DNA from: Paulinella micropora
Taxonomy: Eukaryota > Cercozoa > Imbricatea > Euglyphida > Paulinellidae
Assembly (NCBI GenBank): GCA_019918135.1
Contig: WBZZ01007004.1
Span: 1 to 64,000 of the forward strand
DNA length: 64,000 nucleotides
Direction: 5' to 3'
Part shown: in pieces, positions 40,249 through 50,400 of the stretch
How positions within the stretch are numbered: the first letter of the stretch is position 1
How the letters are laid out: each line of letters begins with the position of its first letter
Notes under the pieces: model-generated
Databases searched by the model: none
Seen by the model: the letters and a program-made list of their open reading frames with translations, nothing else
What the model was told of the DNA's origin: nothing
Position numbers and translations under genes: made by a program

Positions 40249-42235
40249 ATGTCGACAGAGACCGCCGAAGTGAGTGAATTCTCGGAGGCAGAACAAAGAA
40301 GAGAAGAAGAAGGAGCAGGGGGAGCAGGAGGAAAAGGATTGAATGAAGGAGGAGGAGGAGGAGGAGATGAAGGAATAGGAGGAGTAGGAGGACGAGGAGG
40401 AGGAGGAGATGAAGGAGTAGGAGGAGGAGTAGAAGAGGGCTGTGATGATGAAGGAAGATATGGAGGAGACGAAGATGAAGGAGGATTTGAACAAGAAGAG
40501 ACTGGAGGAGGAGGAGCATATGGTAATCCCTTACCACCTGCCTACACGGGAGGAGGAGGACGAAAAATGTTCGACTTGATTCATAGTGATGATCACAGTG
40601 GAGGAACAACAGTGGGTGCAAGACCACTATGACCTCACTAAAAAAGAGTTTGATAACAAGATGGGGGTAGAGAAGGATACATATGTGTGGATCCCTCAGG
40701 ATCAAAGAAGAGAGAAAAGTCTTGCTAAAAAGGATGTCTATATCCTATTATCAAACACAGCACAGCTCCTCTGCAAACTGGTCTCTGATCCAGAAAAGAG
40801 AAAGAAGATACAGCATATCAAGTTTGGGGACACACACACCCACCTTGAATTACTCGATGCTATCTTTGGGGTGTACACTCAAACCCTGATTTGGGAACGT
40901 TCATACGGCCCACGATGTGAGTGTTACCTCCAGTACACAAACCCAAGAGCAACGGCCAGATTCCTCGCGACTGGTCAGGAGGCAGTCGATGTAACAAAAA
41001 TGAAGACCAATCTGGGTTCGAAAAACTCGAGTGGCATATTTCATTTTTTTACGATGGAAATGAAGGCCTTGGAGGAGGGGAATGCAGAGATGGAAAAAAG
41101 CATTAAGGCAGCAGGAGAAACTCATCCTGTGATTGATGAGTTAGAGAAGACCGACAGAGTTCTAACCAAGATCAGACTGTTGATGGGTGCGTTACTGCAT
41201 AAGGAGGCATGGAAGAGATTGATTCCTACCAAGGATCACTCTGTCCTTAAATCACTTAGTAACGCACCACCGGTCGCCAATAAAGCAGGTGTTGACCAAT
41301 ATGTGGAGAAATATAATTTTCTCTGATCTGCTTCTGAATTGGTGGCCTTTATCACTCATGCTCAAAGCTGGTGATATCTGAGAGGAAGAAGGCGAAAGAG
41401 AATGAGGAGTTCGAGAAGACGATGAGACTGGAGAGAATGAAAACAAAAGTGAGTGGTGCAAAGGCACACCCTCCGACATATTTGACCCCACCAGCTCCTG
41501 CCCCACCAGCCCCTGCACCCCCGGGCTCAACTACGGTGGTGGTCACAAACACTGAGAAGAAGGACAGACAGAACATCATAAATGCCTTCAAGGGGAAGAA
41601 AGAAGGAGTGGCAAGTCTCATGCTATATGCCAAGACGAGCTCAGACAAAGACTCTGATGCTTCGCTTTTGAGCAAGCTCAAAGAGATCATGCCTGCATGA
41701 AGGCTTTTCCTTGCGACGAAACCCAGGAATACGAGGCCCTTGTTACTGTTTTTGACCAATCTCTAGTCTCGGAGGGATTTGATCTGACACAGTACAAGTT
41801 TTTGAGAAAGAAGGAGGAGATTAAGAGAAACAATGCAACAGGCCTAGACGCTCAGTGTGAACTGGCGGTGGCCACACTCATTTCATATTTTCAATCTCAT
41901 GGATACCAGCATCTCTGCACTGGTACTCTCATAGGATTTGAAATCTTTGAGACAGTGGCGATGAGTTTGAGGATTGCTGTTGGCTTGGCGGCGACCCTTA
42001 CGGAGGTAGTTTCCTCCTATGTGCTATTCTATGGCCGCAAGTCGAACATCCTCTATTTCTTCTCGGCGTTACACACAGTTAACCCGAGTAAGCTTACTCA
42101 GCTCATACAGCAATGCTCGACGTTTAGCTCAGTGAAGTCCAAGAACTTCCTCGATGCACACCTGTTCGAAAATACGGTTCAAAGCGTTGCTCCGTCAGCA
42201 CTGTTTCAAGAAGTGATGAGTGCATGCTGAATCCC
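40249..42235 (+). pseudogene. Gypsy gag-like region, fossil
   Basis: Starts with a very Glu/Gly-rich segment (GGAGGKGLNEGGGGGGDEG), followed by a helical capsid-like part (LLCKLVSDPEKRKKIQHIKF, FGVYTQTLIWERSYG) and a Pro/Ala-rich stretch near 41.48-41.53 kb. No CCHC zinc knuckle was noticed. Interrupted; treated as a fossil. It would form the particle shell of the retrotransposon. Confidence 0.65.
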
Positions 42236-42498
42236 AAGTGTGCACTGTCACAGTTCCGACATGCCATTAGGACAAAAAGTCTATTGATGACTTAATCGAG
42301 AAGCGAAAGGAGGAGATTATATGTGTCGCACAAAGAAGCCCGTCGTTGGCGAGATTCGCGGAAGGAGTAGGAACAGATGTCCATATTACTAACGGATACT
42401 GTTTCCATGCGAAAGCATGAGAAGAAAAAAGGGAGGCGTTTGTACCAAGGAGAACGGGGCGAATCCCGGATACTCCACCAGAAACTATTAAAAGTTTT

Positions 42499-45400
42499 AT
42501 GACTGATTTCTGGGGTGAGGAGCCGACGTGGCAGCGTTCACTGTCTGAAGTGAAGAAATGCTTACGGACTTTATTCGAAAATAATAAGCCGTATACTATT
42601 ATCCTGCCATATAATGAGAAGGCGATATGGGCGCAGGAAATAAGGGACCGGCTTATTGATCATCCTACACCGGTACCCTCTCGCAAGCAACAGCTAGTGG
42701 TGGCTTGTCGTATGGGAACTCGTGAGCAGAGCAGTGCATACAAGCGGAAGCTCAGAGACCTCGACAAGTTGAAATTGATACCGCAAGCATTCACATACTT
42801 TGATGGTTTTTACACCCGTAAAGCTCCATTGCAATACGCGAGACTCATTGACATGCTGGTGGAGCTCGGTAAAGATGATGAGCCGGACACGGTCACGTAT
42901 GAAAAGACGGGCCTAGATGATGTCTCGGAAGAGGACTTAGGCTTGGAGGAGGACAGAGAACCCCTCAAGCAACATAAGCAGATGTCTGATGAAGATTTTC
43001 AAGAGGCGGCGCGGAAAATATTGGAAGAAGGAGTAGGCACGGAGACGGAGAAGGAGCTTTTAAAAGCCAAATTAGAGGCGAACAAGGAAATTTTTGACCC
43101 TCCACATGCAGGTGGTGTCAAGCCTGAAGATTTCACTGCGGTTATTTACAAAATACCGGGTGCGGAGCCGTCACAGGCACCACGAAGGGCGAATTTGAGT
43201 ATACATGAGGCGAAGATAGCGGAGGAGCTACCAAGACAGCTGCTCAATGAGGACTTTATTGAGAGATCAAAATCTCCAATAGTCTCACAATCGAGAATAG
43301 TGCCGAAGCCAGGAGGAGAATGGCGCCTGACAGTTAACTATGCTCGTGTTAACAAGGTGCTGGAGGAAGAGAGAAATCCTCTCCCGACATTAGAAGAAGG
43401 AAGGAGAGTACTGCGGAATGCAAAATTCTATTCGGTCATTGACCTTAAGAATGGCTTCTGGCAGATACCACTGGAGGAAAAGTCCAGATGGCTGACGGCG
43501 TTTGTGGTGGGTATGGAAATATACCAATGGAAAGTGCTTCCGATGGGCCTCAAGCAAGCCCCAGGACTTTTCCAGAAGGCGATGCAGAAGATGTTGAGCA
43601 GTCAGTACGATGATTTGTCTGACGGAGGCTTTATGAGAAGGCGGGGACAGAAGGCGGGAGAATATGCATTTTGCTACATCGATGACATTATCGTATACTC
43701 TAACACAATGGAGGAGCATATCGATCATTTGTCCGATATATTCAGGCGCATCGGAGCTTTTGGCCTGAAGTGCAATCTAAAGAAGTGTCAACTTGCCAAG
43801 ACGAGTGTGACATACTTAGGGTACGAGATCTCCCATAATCGAGTCTCGATATCCAAAGAGAAGAGGGAGGAGATTATGAATCGACCGATACCGAAGAACC
43901 GCACTGAATTGCACTCATTCCTTGCGATGGCGTAATACTATAGCCAGTTTATACCCGATTGGGGTGCAACACGGGCTAAAGTGGAGAAAATCATAGATTT
44001 TGGAGACTTTGAGAAGTGGGACGAAGAGGCTTTGCAAGCGTTTCATGCGCTCAAAGATCTCATTTACAAAGACCCGAAAGACGGAGGACTGGTGTTAACG
44101 ATGCCCGACTTTACGAAACAATTCGTAGTCGATACAGACGCATCTAAGTTTGCGATTGGGGCTGTATTACAACAAGAGGATGAGGAGAAGAAATTACGCC
44201 CAATCATGTTTATTAGTAGGAAGTTGTGTGCGGCGGAGAGAAACTATTGCACAAGGCAAAGAGAGGCGTTGGCGGTAGTATGGGCCCTCAAGAGGCTCAG
44301 AGAGTATTTGTGGGGAGGACCTCAATTTACTGTCAGAACTGATCATCATAACCTGTTATGGTTGATGAATCATGAACAGACTGGACGGCTGGCGCGGTGG
44401 CAAGCGTTCTTGTCTTGTTTCGATTTTACAATGGTCCATCTACCGGGAAAGTGAAATGTGGTCGCTGATAGCCTCTCTAGGCTAGAGTTTAACTCAGAAT
44501 TATCGGCGTTGGTGTCCACGGTGGAGATGGAAGACTTGTCCACTGACAAGGTGTATGAGGTCAGCCACATTGAGGCGATGGAGATGGCGAGTGGAGTCCG
44601 ATATGACCGCACAGGTCTACGGTACAGTCCACAAGGCCCGGATCACGGGATATGTTGTGAGCTACATACCCAGGAGGACGCTGAGTGGTCCTATGAGGTA
44701 TATGAGAATGCGAAGGCGAACATAAGAGAGGAAGAGGAGACGCAGGAAGTTTATGCGGAGCCTCCTCAAGAGCGGAGAAGTGACCTAGACGATGACCCGG
44801 AAAGAATCGGGATACGGCTAGAAGATGGTACTATCCATATAGCCTCGCCTACCGCGTGGAGGCAACAACAGGCTCAAGATCCGGAGTTTAAGGAACTCAT
44901 ACAGTTATACCAGAACCCGGATGAGCTGAAGATGACGAAAGCGATCAAAGATCAGATGAAGGAGATAAGATGGAGAGATGGTCTACTGTGGTACAAGGGC
45001 CTTCATGGTCGCTATGCGTCACAGCCGGACAAATGGACCCTTTGGGTACCGGAGAGTCTGAGACGATTTATATTTGTCGCAGCCCACCATTGCCCACTTT
45101 TGGCGCATCCGGGTCGACAACGAACTCACATGTTCGTAGCGAGGCGATTCTGGTGGAAGAAGATGAAGGAGGAGATAGATCAGGCGGTGGATGCATGCAT
45201 CCCGTGCAAGATAAACAAAACACCACTGAAGGCAAATTTCGGCCTGATTGGCGAATTTCCTCTTCATGCGGTGATGTTTGAGTTTATACACATTGATCAT
45301 GTGGGACCTTTCCCAGAATCGAAGGATGGTTACAAATACCTCCTTACGGCTATTGACAGAGCCACCAACTATGTGTGGATCATCCCTGTCAAAGACGTTA

Positions 45401-47013
45401 CCGGCAAGACGACGGCCGAGGCGCTGATCGATAGAATCATCTCACAGATCGGAGTACCAAGAAAGATATGTTCTGATCGCGGCTCGGACTTTAATAACGA
45501 GGTCATCGACAAACTATCTAAGTATTACGGGATGAAATGGCAATATGTTACTGCCTATAACCCGCGAGCAAATGGGAAAATCGAGCGGGTACACAGACCC
45601 CTCAAAGCCTCACTAAAGATGTATTGCACGAAGAAGGAGAATCAAAGAGCATGGGTCGAGGCAGCACCATCATTTGCGTTTGCAATGAACTGTCTACCCT
45701 CTACGGCGTTAGGAGGCTCGAAGAGCTCAATCTCGCCATATCAGTTAGTATATGAGCGTGAGCCTGATATCCCGACTTCGCTCCTTCACCCAAAAGACAC
45801 TTGGGCGGATGCGGATGAGTTGTTTGGGATGAGACTTAGAGTGAAGATGGAGGCGGAACAAATAGTCAGGGCGCATAGAGAGGCGGAGCGCCGAAAGACT
45901 GATGCTGAAGGGGTGCGACAAGCGCACTTGGATCAGATCAAGTTCCAGGTCGGGGATATTGTACTATTGTACCATCCTCAAGTCCCGAAGGGAGTCAGCT
46001 CTAAGCTGTTCACTCACTGGAAAGGACCTTATCAGATTATGGAACAGACGGGACCTCTGAACTACAAGATCAGGGGTAGAGGGAAGGTGCAAATTGTGCA
46101 TGTAAGAAGGCTGATTAAGTATGATCCCTTCTTACTGGAAGATGAATCCGTTGAGGAGGCGTTAAAACGGATGAAGGATGATTTCAAAGAGGTGCCGCCC
46201 ATCCACAAGGAGGCTGGCATAGACCAAGACGATGCTTATCGGGCACCGATAGCTGAGAAGGAGGAGAGTGAGGTGGACAGCAAGGAGAAGACTGACCTCA
46301 TAAGCGCGGTGGGGACTCAGTCCAAGTCTCCGCGAGAGCATAGCGGAAAGAAGGAGAAGATCACAGAGGCGCAGCTAAGGAGAGCGCGGAATGACCTTAT
46401 CAACGACCAACCGAGGAAGGCGATGAGGTCGATGAGATCAAAGGACGTCCACCAGGAGGAGGAGGGGACGGACACTGACCCAAACGCGGGCAACGTTGAG
46501 ATTGTCCATGAGCGATGGAAGGAAGGCGATGCGATAGCAACCATCGCATGGGTGAAAAATGTTTTCTATCTGATGAGACCAGCGGAACAACATGTCGCTG
46601 ATGACACTCTCTCAGACTTATACTTGATGCGGGTCGTGGCGGTCCCACGACAGATGCGTGTCACACGGACACTCAAAATATCATCAGCCGCAAAAATAGT
46701 ACAACCGATACTCCAGTTTTGGAGAAGTATGGACCCGGTTGAGGATCCAAAGGCAAGACATTATCTGCCAGTATATAAAGACACAAAAAGTCTCGAGACA
46801 TGGGATGATACAATTACTCCCAGAGACAAGGATTACACTGCGTGGACCATTCAGACACTGCCAAGAGGAGTGCTTGATGTCCCTTTTGAATTATCGTTGG
46901 GCGGAATCCCTAATAAGATCTGGGACATTCTCGAACAGTCAAAGTTCGATCTGACTTTTGTTGGTGGTCCTCCACCAGGCAAAGAAATCCGCGCCAGACG
47001 ACGAAGGCAGTGA
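42499..47013 (+). pseudogene. Gypsy pol region: RT, RNase H, integrase, C-terminal extension, fossil
   Basis: RT at ~43.2-43.9 kb: RIVPKPGGEWRLTVNYARVN, FYSVIDLKNGFWQIPL, and YIDDIIVYS at the catalytic site. RNase H at ~44.1-44.45 kb: DTDASKFAIGAVLQQ, RQREALAVVWALKRL and RTDHHNLLWL. Integrase at ~45.0-46.1 kb: HH-CC zinc motif (HHCPLLAHPGRQRTH...CIPC), D-D-E core with TAIDRATNYVW, CSDRGSDFNNEV and NGKIERVHRPLK, then a GPY/F-type module (HWKGPYQIMEQTGPLNYKI, VHVRRLIKYD). About 290 residues after this have no recognised domain. No aspartic protease motif was found. Broken in a few places. Confidence 0.85.
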
Positions 47014-47668
47014 CAAAGAAACTACTTTTCTTTATGCGTCTCAAACAAACTGATTGATTGCCCACGGCGTATCATGATTTGATCATGCATCATCAGTTAT
47101 CAATATGAATATTAAAAAGACTCAGTGATATAACTTGGCATTCGATCGCAACATACGAGTGCGAAAGGTCGATCGACGATGATACTACACCGTATACGGG
47201 GATCGCTAGTGTATTGAGCGATGGTGTTCCCGGGTATGACCCTTTCCAAGTCCTGGGATGATGTTCTCGAAAATGAAATGTTCTCTGAAACTTTCATTAA
47301 ATTATTTTTTACGATAGATTATATACTGTCGTACCTGAGCACGGTCAATCTCTACTTGTGTCGGTATATCGCAGGGTCGGGTACATACACCTCGACTTCG
47401 GATATAGCTATTAGGACTGGCCCCCTAATACTATATCATAGGATATCCGCCTTATACAAGGGTATGTCATTAAAAAAGACAATGTACTTACGATCTCCCT
47501 GTGAATAATAATAATAATAATGATAATAATAGTGCTTCTCTGTCAATGGCTGATGCATTTCTGCACATGCGCCTCCATCGTCTCACCCGTGAGGGGAGTA
47601 CGAAGAATTGACGATAAGCTCTAATGGCACCCCCGCAAGGGCAGTTCCAACACTTCCAGACGGGCCGG

Positions 47669-47733
<65 letters not shown>

Positions 47734-48064
47734 TAAGAAGAAGAAGGAGATCAAAGGAGGATTCGTACTACAGCACCACGTTGCTTGTATTTTTTTATTA
47801 ATAGTACGTTTGTTCTCGACATACTGCCGAGAAAAAAAAATAGAAAAAAAAAAGAGATTGAGGGGAAGGAGTTCAAAAATCTACAATAATGGCTGGAGAA
47901 TCCGCTTTGACGTGCCGTATGAGGATATATTTATCGTCTTTTAGCGTCTATCCGTGGGTCGATGCGCTGTGTGGCATGACTCCATAGCGCATACTATTTG
48001 CAGAAAGAAATCAGAAGGTGTATGACGAAAATGCTATTTCTGTCATAAAATCGGGAGGGGGTAC
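47014..48064. other. Gypsy 3' untranslated region
   Basis: About 1 kb between pol and the 3' LTR. No gene. It contains the (TAA)n-flanked insertion at ~47.5-47.73 kb and ends with the polypurine tract near 48,049-48,061. Confidence 0.6.
47502..47732 (+). mobile_element. Possible short retroposon with (TAA)n tail
   Basis: About 140 bp of complex sequence (CTGTCAATGGCTGATGCATT onward, ending CCAGACGGGCCGGTA) followed by about 20 TAA units (~47672-47732), with another short TAA run just before it. A trinucleotide tail after a GC-rich 3' end is what many non-LTR retroelements and SINEs leave. No family assigned. Confidence 0.35.
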
Positions 48065-48302
48065 TGTAGGCATCACCCCCCGGATAGCCGGTAAAAAGTA
48101 CCTTTTCCTGGTGACAGGTGCACCAGCTTGTTTTTCAGTGTTATTTGTCCGGATTGGACCTGATGCCATTTTATTCCTGGTCTGTTGCCGTTTTCCTTTT
48201 TGGCTTCACTGAGCTAATATAACGAGACATCATTCTCATCTTTTGAGGACTGTGTTTGGTTGTATTACCGACTTTTTACAAGCTATCGTTGGGGGCATTA
48301 CA
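48065..48302 (+). repeat. Gypsy 3' LTR (238 bp)
   Basis: TG...CA ends; closer in sequence to the adjacent inverted solo-LTR piece than to the element's own 5' LTR. Confidence 0.9.
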
Positions 48303-48469
48303 GATGTCTCGTTATATCAGCTCAGTGAAGCCAAAAAGGAAAACGGCAACAGACCAGGAATAAAATAGCATCAGGTCCAATCCGGACAAATAATATTGAA
48401 AAACAAGCTGGTGCACCTGTCACCAGGAAAAGGTACTTTTTACCGGCTATCCGGGGGGTGATGCCTACA
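48303..48469 (-). repeat. Older solo LTR, right piece
   Basis: Begins with the GATG target duplication, then reverse complement of the first ~165 bp of the LTR, ending GGTGATGCCTACA. Followed by ATAG (48470-48473), which pairs with ATAG at 39152-39155. With the 3' LTR it forms a ~170-bp inverted repeat. Confidence 0.85.
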
Positions 48470-48473
48470 ATAG

Positions 48474-48717
48474 AGGGAAACATCGTTATGGCGGTGTCCT
48501 CATTTTTTCAATTAAGTCCTTATTTTTTAATAAAGTCCTTTTTTTTGTAAGGATGGGGTAAATACTGAAATGCGGGCTGAGTAAGACTTGTGCGACAGAT
48601 AACCCCCCGCAAAGCGATAGGAATGATTGTAAAGGGCGTATGAGGCTTGTATCAACCGCGCGGGAGAATTTAATTTAAAGTTTAAAGTTAAGTAATGTAA
48701 TCTATAAGACCACGACA
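48474..48717. other. AT-rich gap at the left of PLV 2 genes
   Basis: About 240 bp. Contains CCTTATTTTTTAATAAAGTC, a close match to the region near 38.63 kb. No gene. Probably part of the left terminal region of element 2. Confidence 0.4.
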
Positions 48718-48990
48718 ATGGCACCACCAAGAAAGTATTTTACAGAGGAGGAGAGAAAGGCGGCACATAGAGTATCTGCGAGGAAATATGCGAGGAATAA
48801 ACCGCAGGTATATCGTGACGTGAGTAAACGATACTATGATGAAAATAGAGCAGTTATATTACAAAAGAAAAAATCAAAAAGAAAATCTGTTAAAGATAAC
48901 AATAGTCTTATACATATAATACATAAGACAATGGCGGAAACAAATGGCGAAGACAATGACAAAAGCACGGATAATACAAGTATTATCTGA
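48718..48990 (+). CDS. Small basic 'RKYFTEEERK' DNA-binding-like protein
   Basis: 90 residues. MAPPRKYFTEEERKAAHRVS opens the protein, followed by a basic SARKYARNKPQVYRDVSKRYY helix and a KKKSKRKS run. This is the same type as the 64-residue protein at 16874 in element 1 (GRHKKYLTPEDKRK). Such proteins are widespread in giant viruses and PLVs. It is the first gene of the block. It overlaps the next frame by about 47 bp. Confidence 0.5.
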   Translation: MAPPRKYFTEEERKAAHRVSARKYARNKPQVYRDVSKRYYDENRAVILQKKKSKRKSVKDNNSLIHIIHKTMAETNGEDNDKSTDNTSII

Positions 48991-49330
48991 AGTCCAACCA
49001 GACAAAGGAATGTGGAAACCGGCTGACATTGAAATGTGCGGTAAATTAAACAACATAAACAACATAGACAGATGCTTATGTAATAAGCCAATTACACGGG
49101 CTTATCCATACTACTTGGGGGAATATATAGTTTATGTGGGTGAGGCATGTTCATACAATCATTTTTATAAAGTTAGGAACGGCCAAAATGACGATGGATT
49201 AGAATACATGGAACCGCGACCGTGTGGGATATGTGGCAATATGATAGGAGGGGGTGTTCATACTTTACAATCGGCGCAGTATATGTGTTATTACAAACGT
49301 GAGATACCTCCCGCTTCAAGCCGCGATTAA
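48944..49330 (+). CDS. Zinc-ribbon-like Cys-rich protein
   Basis: About 128 residues. CLCNKPI, then GEACSYNHFYK, then PRPCGICGNMIGGGVH and YMCYYK give several Cys pairs typical of a zinc ribbon or treble-clef fold. Function unknown. The following frame begins inside its end. Treated as part of an old virus copy. Confidence 0.45.
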   Translation: MAKTMTKARIIQVLSEVQPDKGMWKPADIEMCGKLNNINNIDRCLCNKPITRAYPYYLGEYIVYVGEACSYNHFYKVRNGQNDDGLEYMEPRPCGICGNMIGGGVHTLQSAQYMCYYKREIPPASSRD

Positions 49331-50042
49331 ACAATTAAAACAAGAATATAACAGTTTTAAAGCAAAATACAATATTAAATTTGATGAAAATTATGATTTG
49401 GCAATAGGTAAGGCAGAACATACATTGGAAGAATTTATAAAAATAGTATACAGAAAGATTAATAGAGAGGATAAAGAAGCGAATAAGAATGAGCCACTGA
49501 TAGTTGAAGGTGAAGGTAAGTTACTCATAAAATCTAACGGCAGGAAAGTCCGTGAGATGGGCGAAATATCGACACTCATTGATACTATTAAACAAAAATT
49601 TGAACAAACGACGACTGACAAGATTTATGAACTAATGGATGAATGGGAGCGGCTTTTAAAAGAAGATAAGTATATGGAAGGTGAACGGGTAATCGAGCAA
49701 GTGGCTAAGGCTAAGGCTAAGGCAGAAGAAGAAAAATTCAAGAAACAGGGGGCAAAGACTATTTCTAACATAACAAAATACTTTATTGAAAAAAAGTATA
49801 AGCAACACGTAGCGACTGGATGGAATAAGGAGTTTAAAGTAATTATCGCGCAGTTTATGGAGTTAAACAACAGAGACCATTATGTATTTTACATCTTGGA
49901 TGGGACACATGCGCAAAGTACTGAAGTGGCAAGAGAGATGAGTAAGAATATAAAAGGCACATATAACCCCATATGGCGTGATGACAAGAATAACCGATAT
50001 AAACTAACATTGAAAAAGATGACTTTACAAGTCAAGTCATAA
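49331..50042 (+). CDS. Unrecognised charged helical protein
   Basis: About 235 residues, strongly charged and helical: KQLKQEYNSFKAKYNIKFDE at the start, a Lys/Ala-Glu-rich coiled-coil-like AKAKAKAEEEKFKKQG segment, and a globular-looking C-terminus (GWNKEFKVIIAQFMELNNRD, YVFYILDGTHAQSTEVAREM). Its true start is unclear because the open frame runs upstream into the Cys-rich gene. No family recognised. Confidence 0.4.
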
Positions 50043-50400
50043 AATATAACACTTACATATTGATGATACAATCTATTACAAATAAGTGTAAAACGACGGG
50101 AAACCCTTATACATTCATCAAGAAAGTCAAAACACCCGAATTAATCTCTATGTGAAGGCTGGTTGGACTTGAGCAGACAAATTATTTTTTTTTTCGTTCT
50201 GTTGAGTGTTCTTAATGATTTAATTCATGTTAAAGATTAGCCCTATGTATATTATAATTAAGGAAACTCAGAAGCATAATTACGCGAGACAAAAAAAATA
50301 AATGCAAAAAAATATGGACGTCGCTGCGGCACTGAATACTAAGTTATGACGAAGGATGAAGTATTTAACGCCACTAAATTAGCCTATATTATTCATAATT
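50043..50400. other. Gap with degraded coding traces
   Basis: About 360 bp, AT-rich. The last ~60 bp read MTKDEVFNATKLAYIIHNFE and may belong to the N-terminal region of the following replication gene. Nothing else recognisable. Confidence 0.35.

Larger units (their letters stand above)
39226..48302 (+). mobile_element. Ty3/gypsy LTR retrotransposon, inserted in an older LTR
   Basis: 9,077 bp bounded by LTRs beginning TGTAGGCATCACC and ending GCATTACA, with a 4-bp target duplication GATG (39222-39225 and 48303-48306). A polypurine tract (GGGAGGGGG) lies just before the 3' LTR. Gag-like and pol regions are in the order RT, RNase H, integrase, which is the gypsy order. The LTRs differ at roughly 6% of positions, suggesting moderate age. 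Coding parts are interrupted in about five places, so the copy is a fossil though structurally complete. The target was a pre-existing solo LTR of the same family in opposite orientation. Confidence 0.92.

Noticed and set aside
48065-48469. MITE made of the ~170-bp inverted repeat
   Set aside because: Better explained as the gypsy 3' LTR next to the right piece of an older inverted LTR, as shown by the matching pieces at 39156-39462 and the short target duplications.
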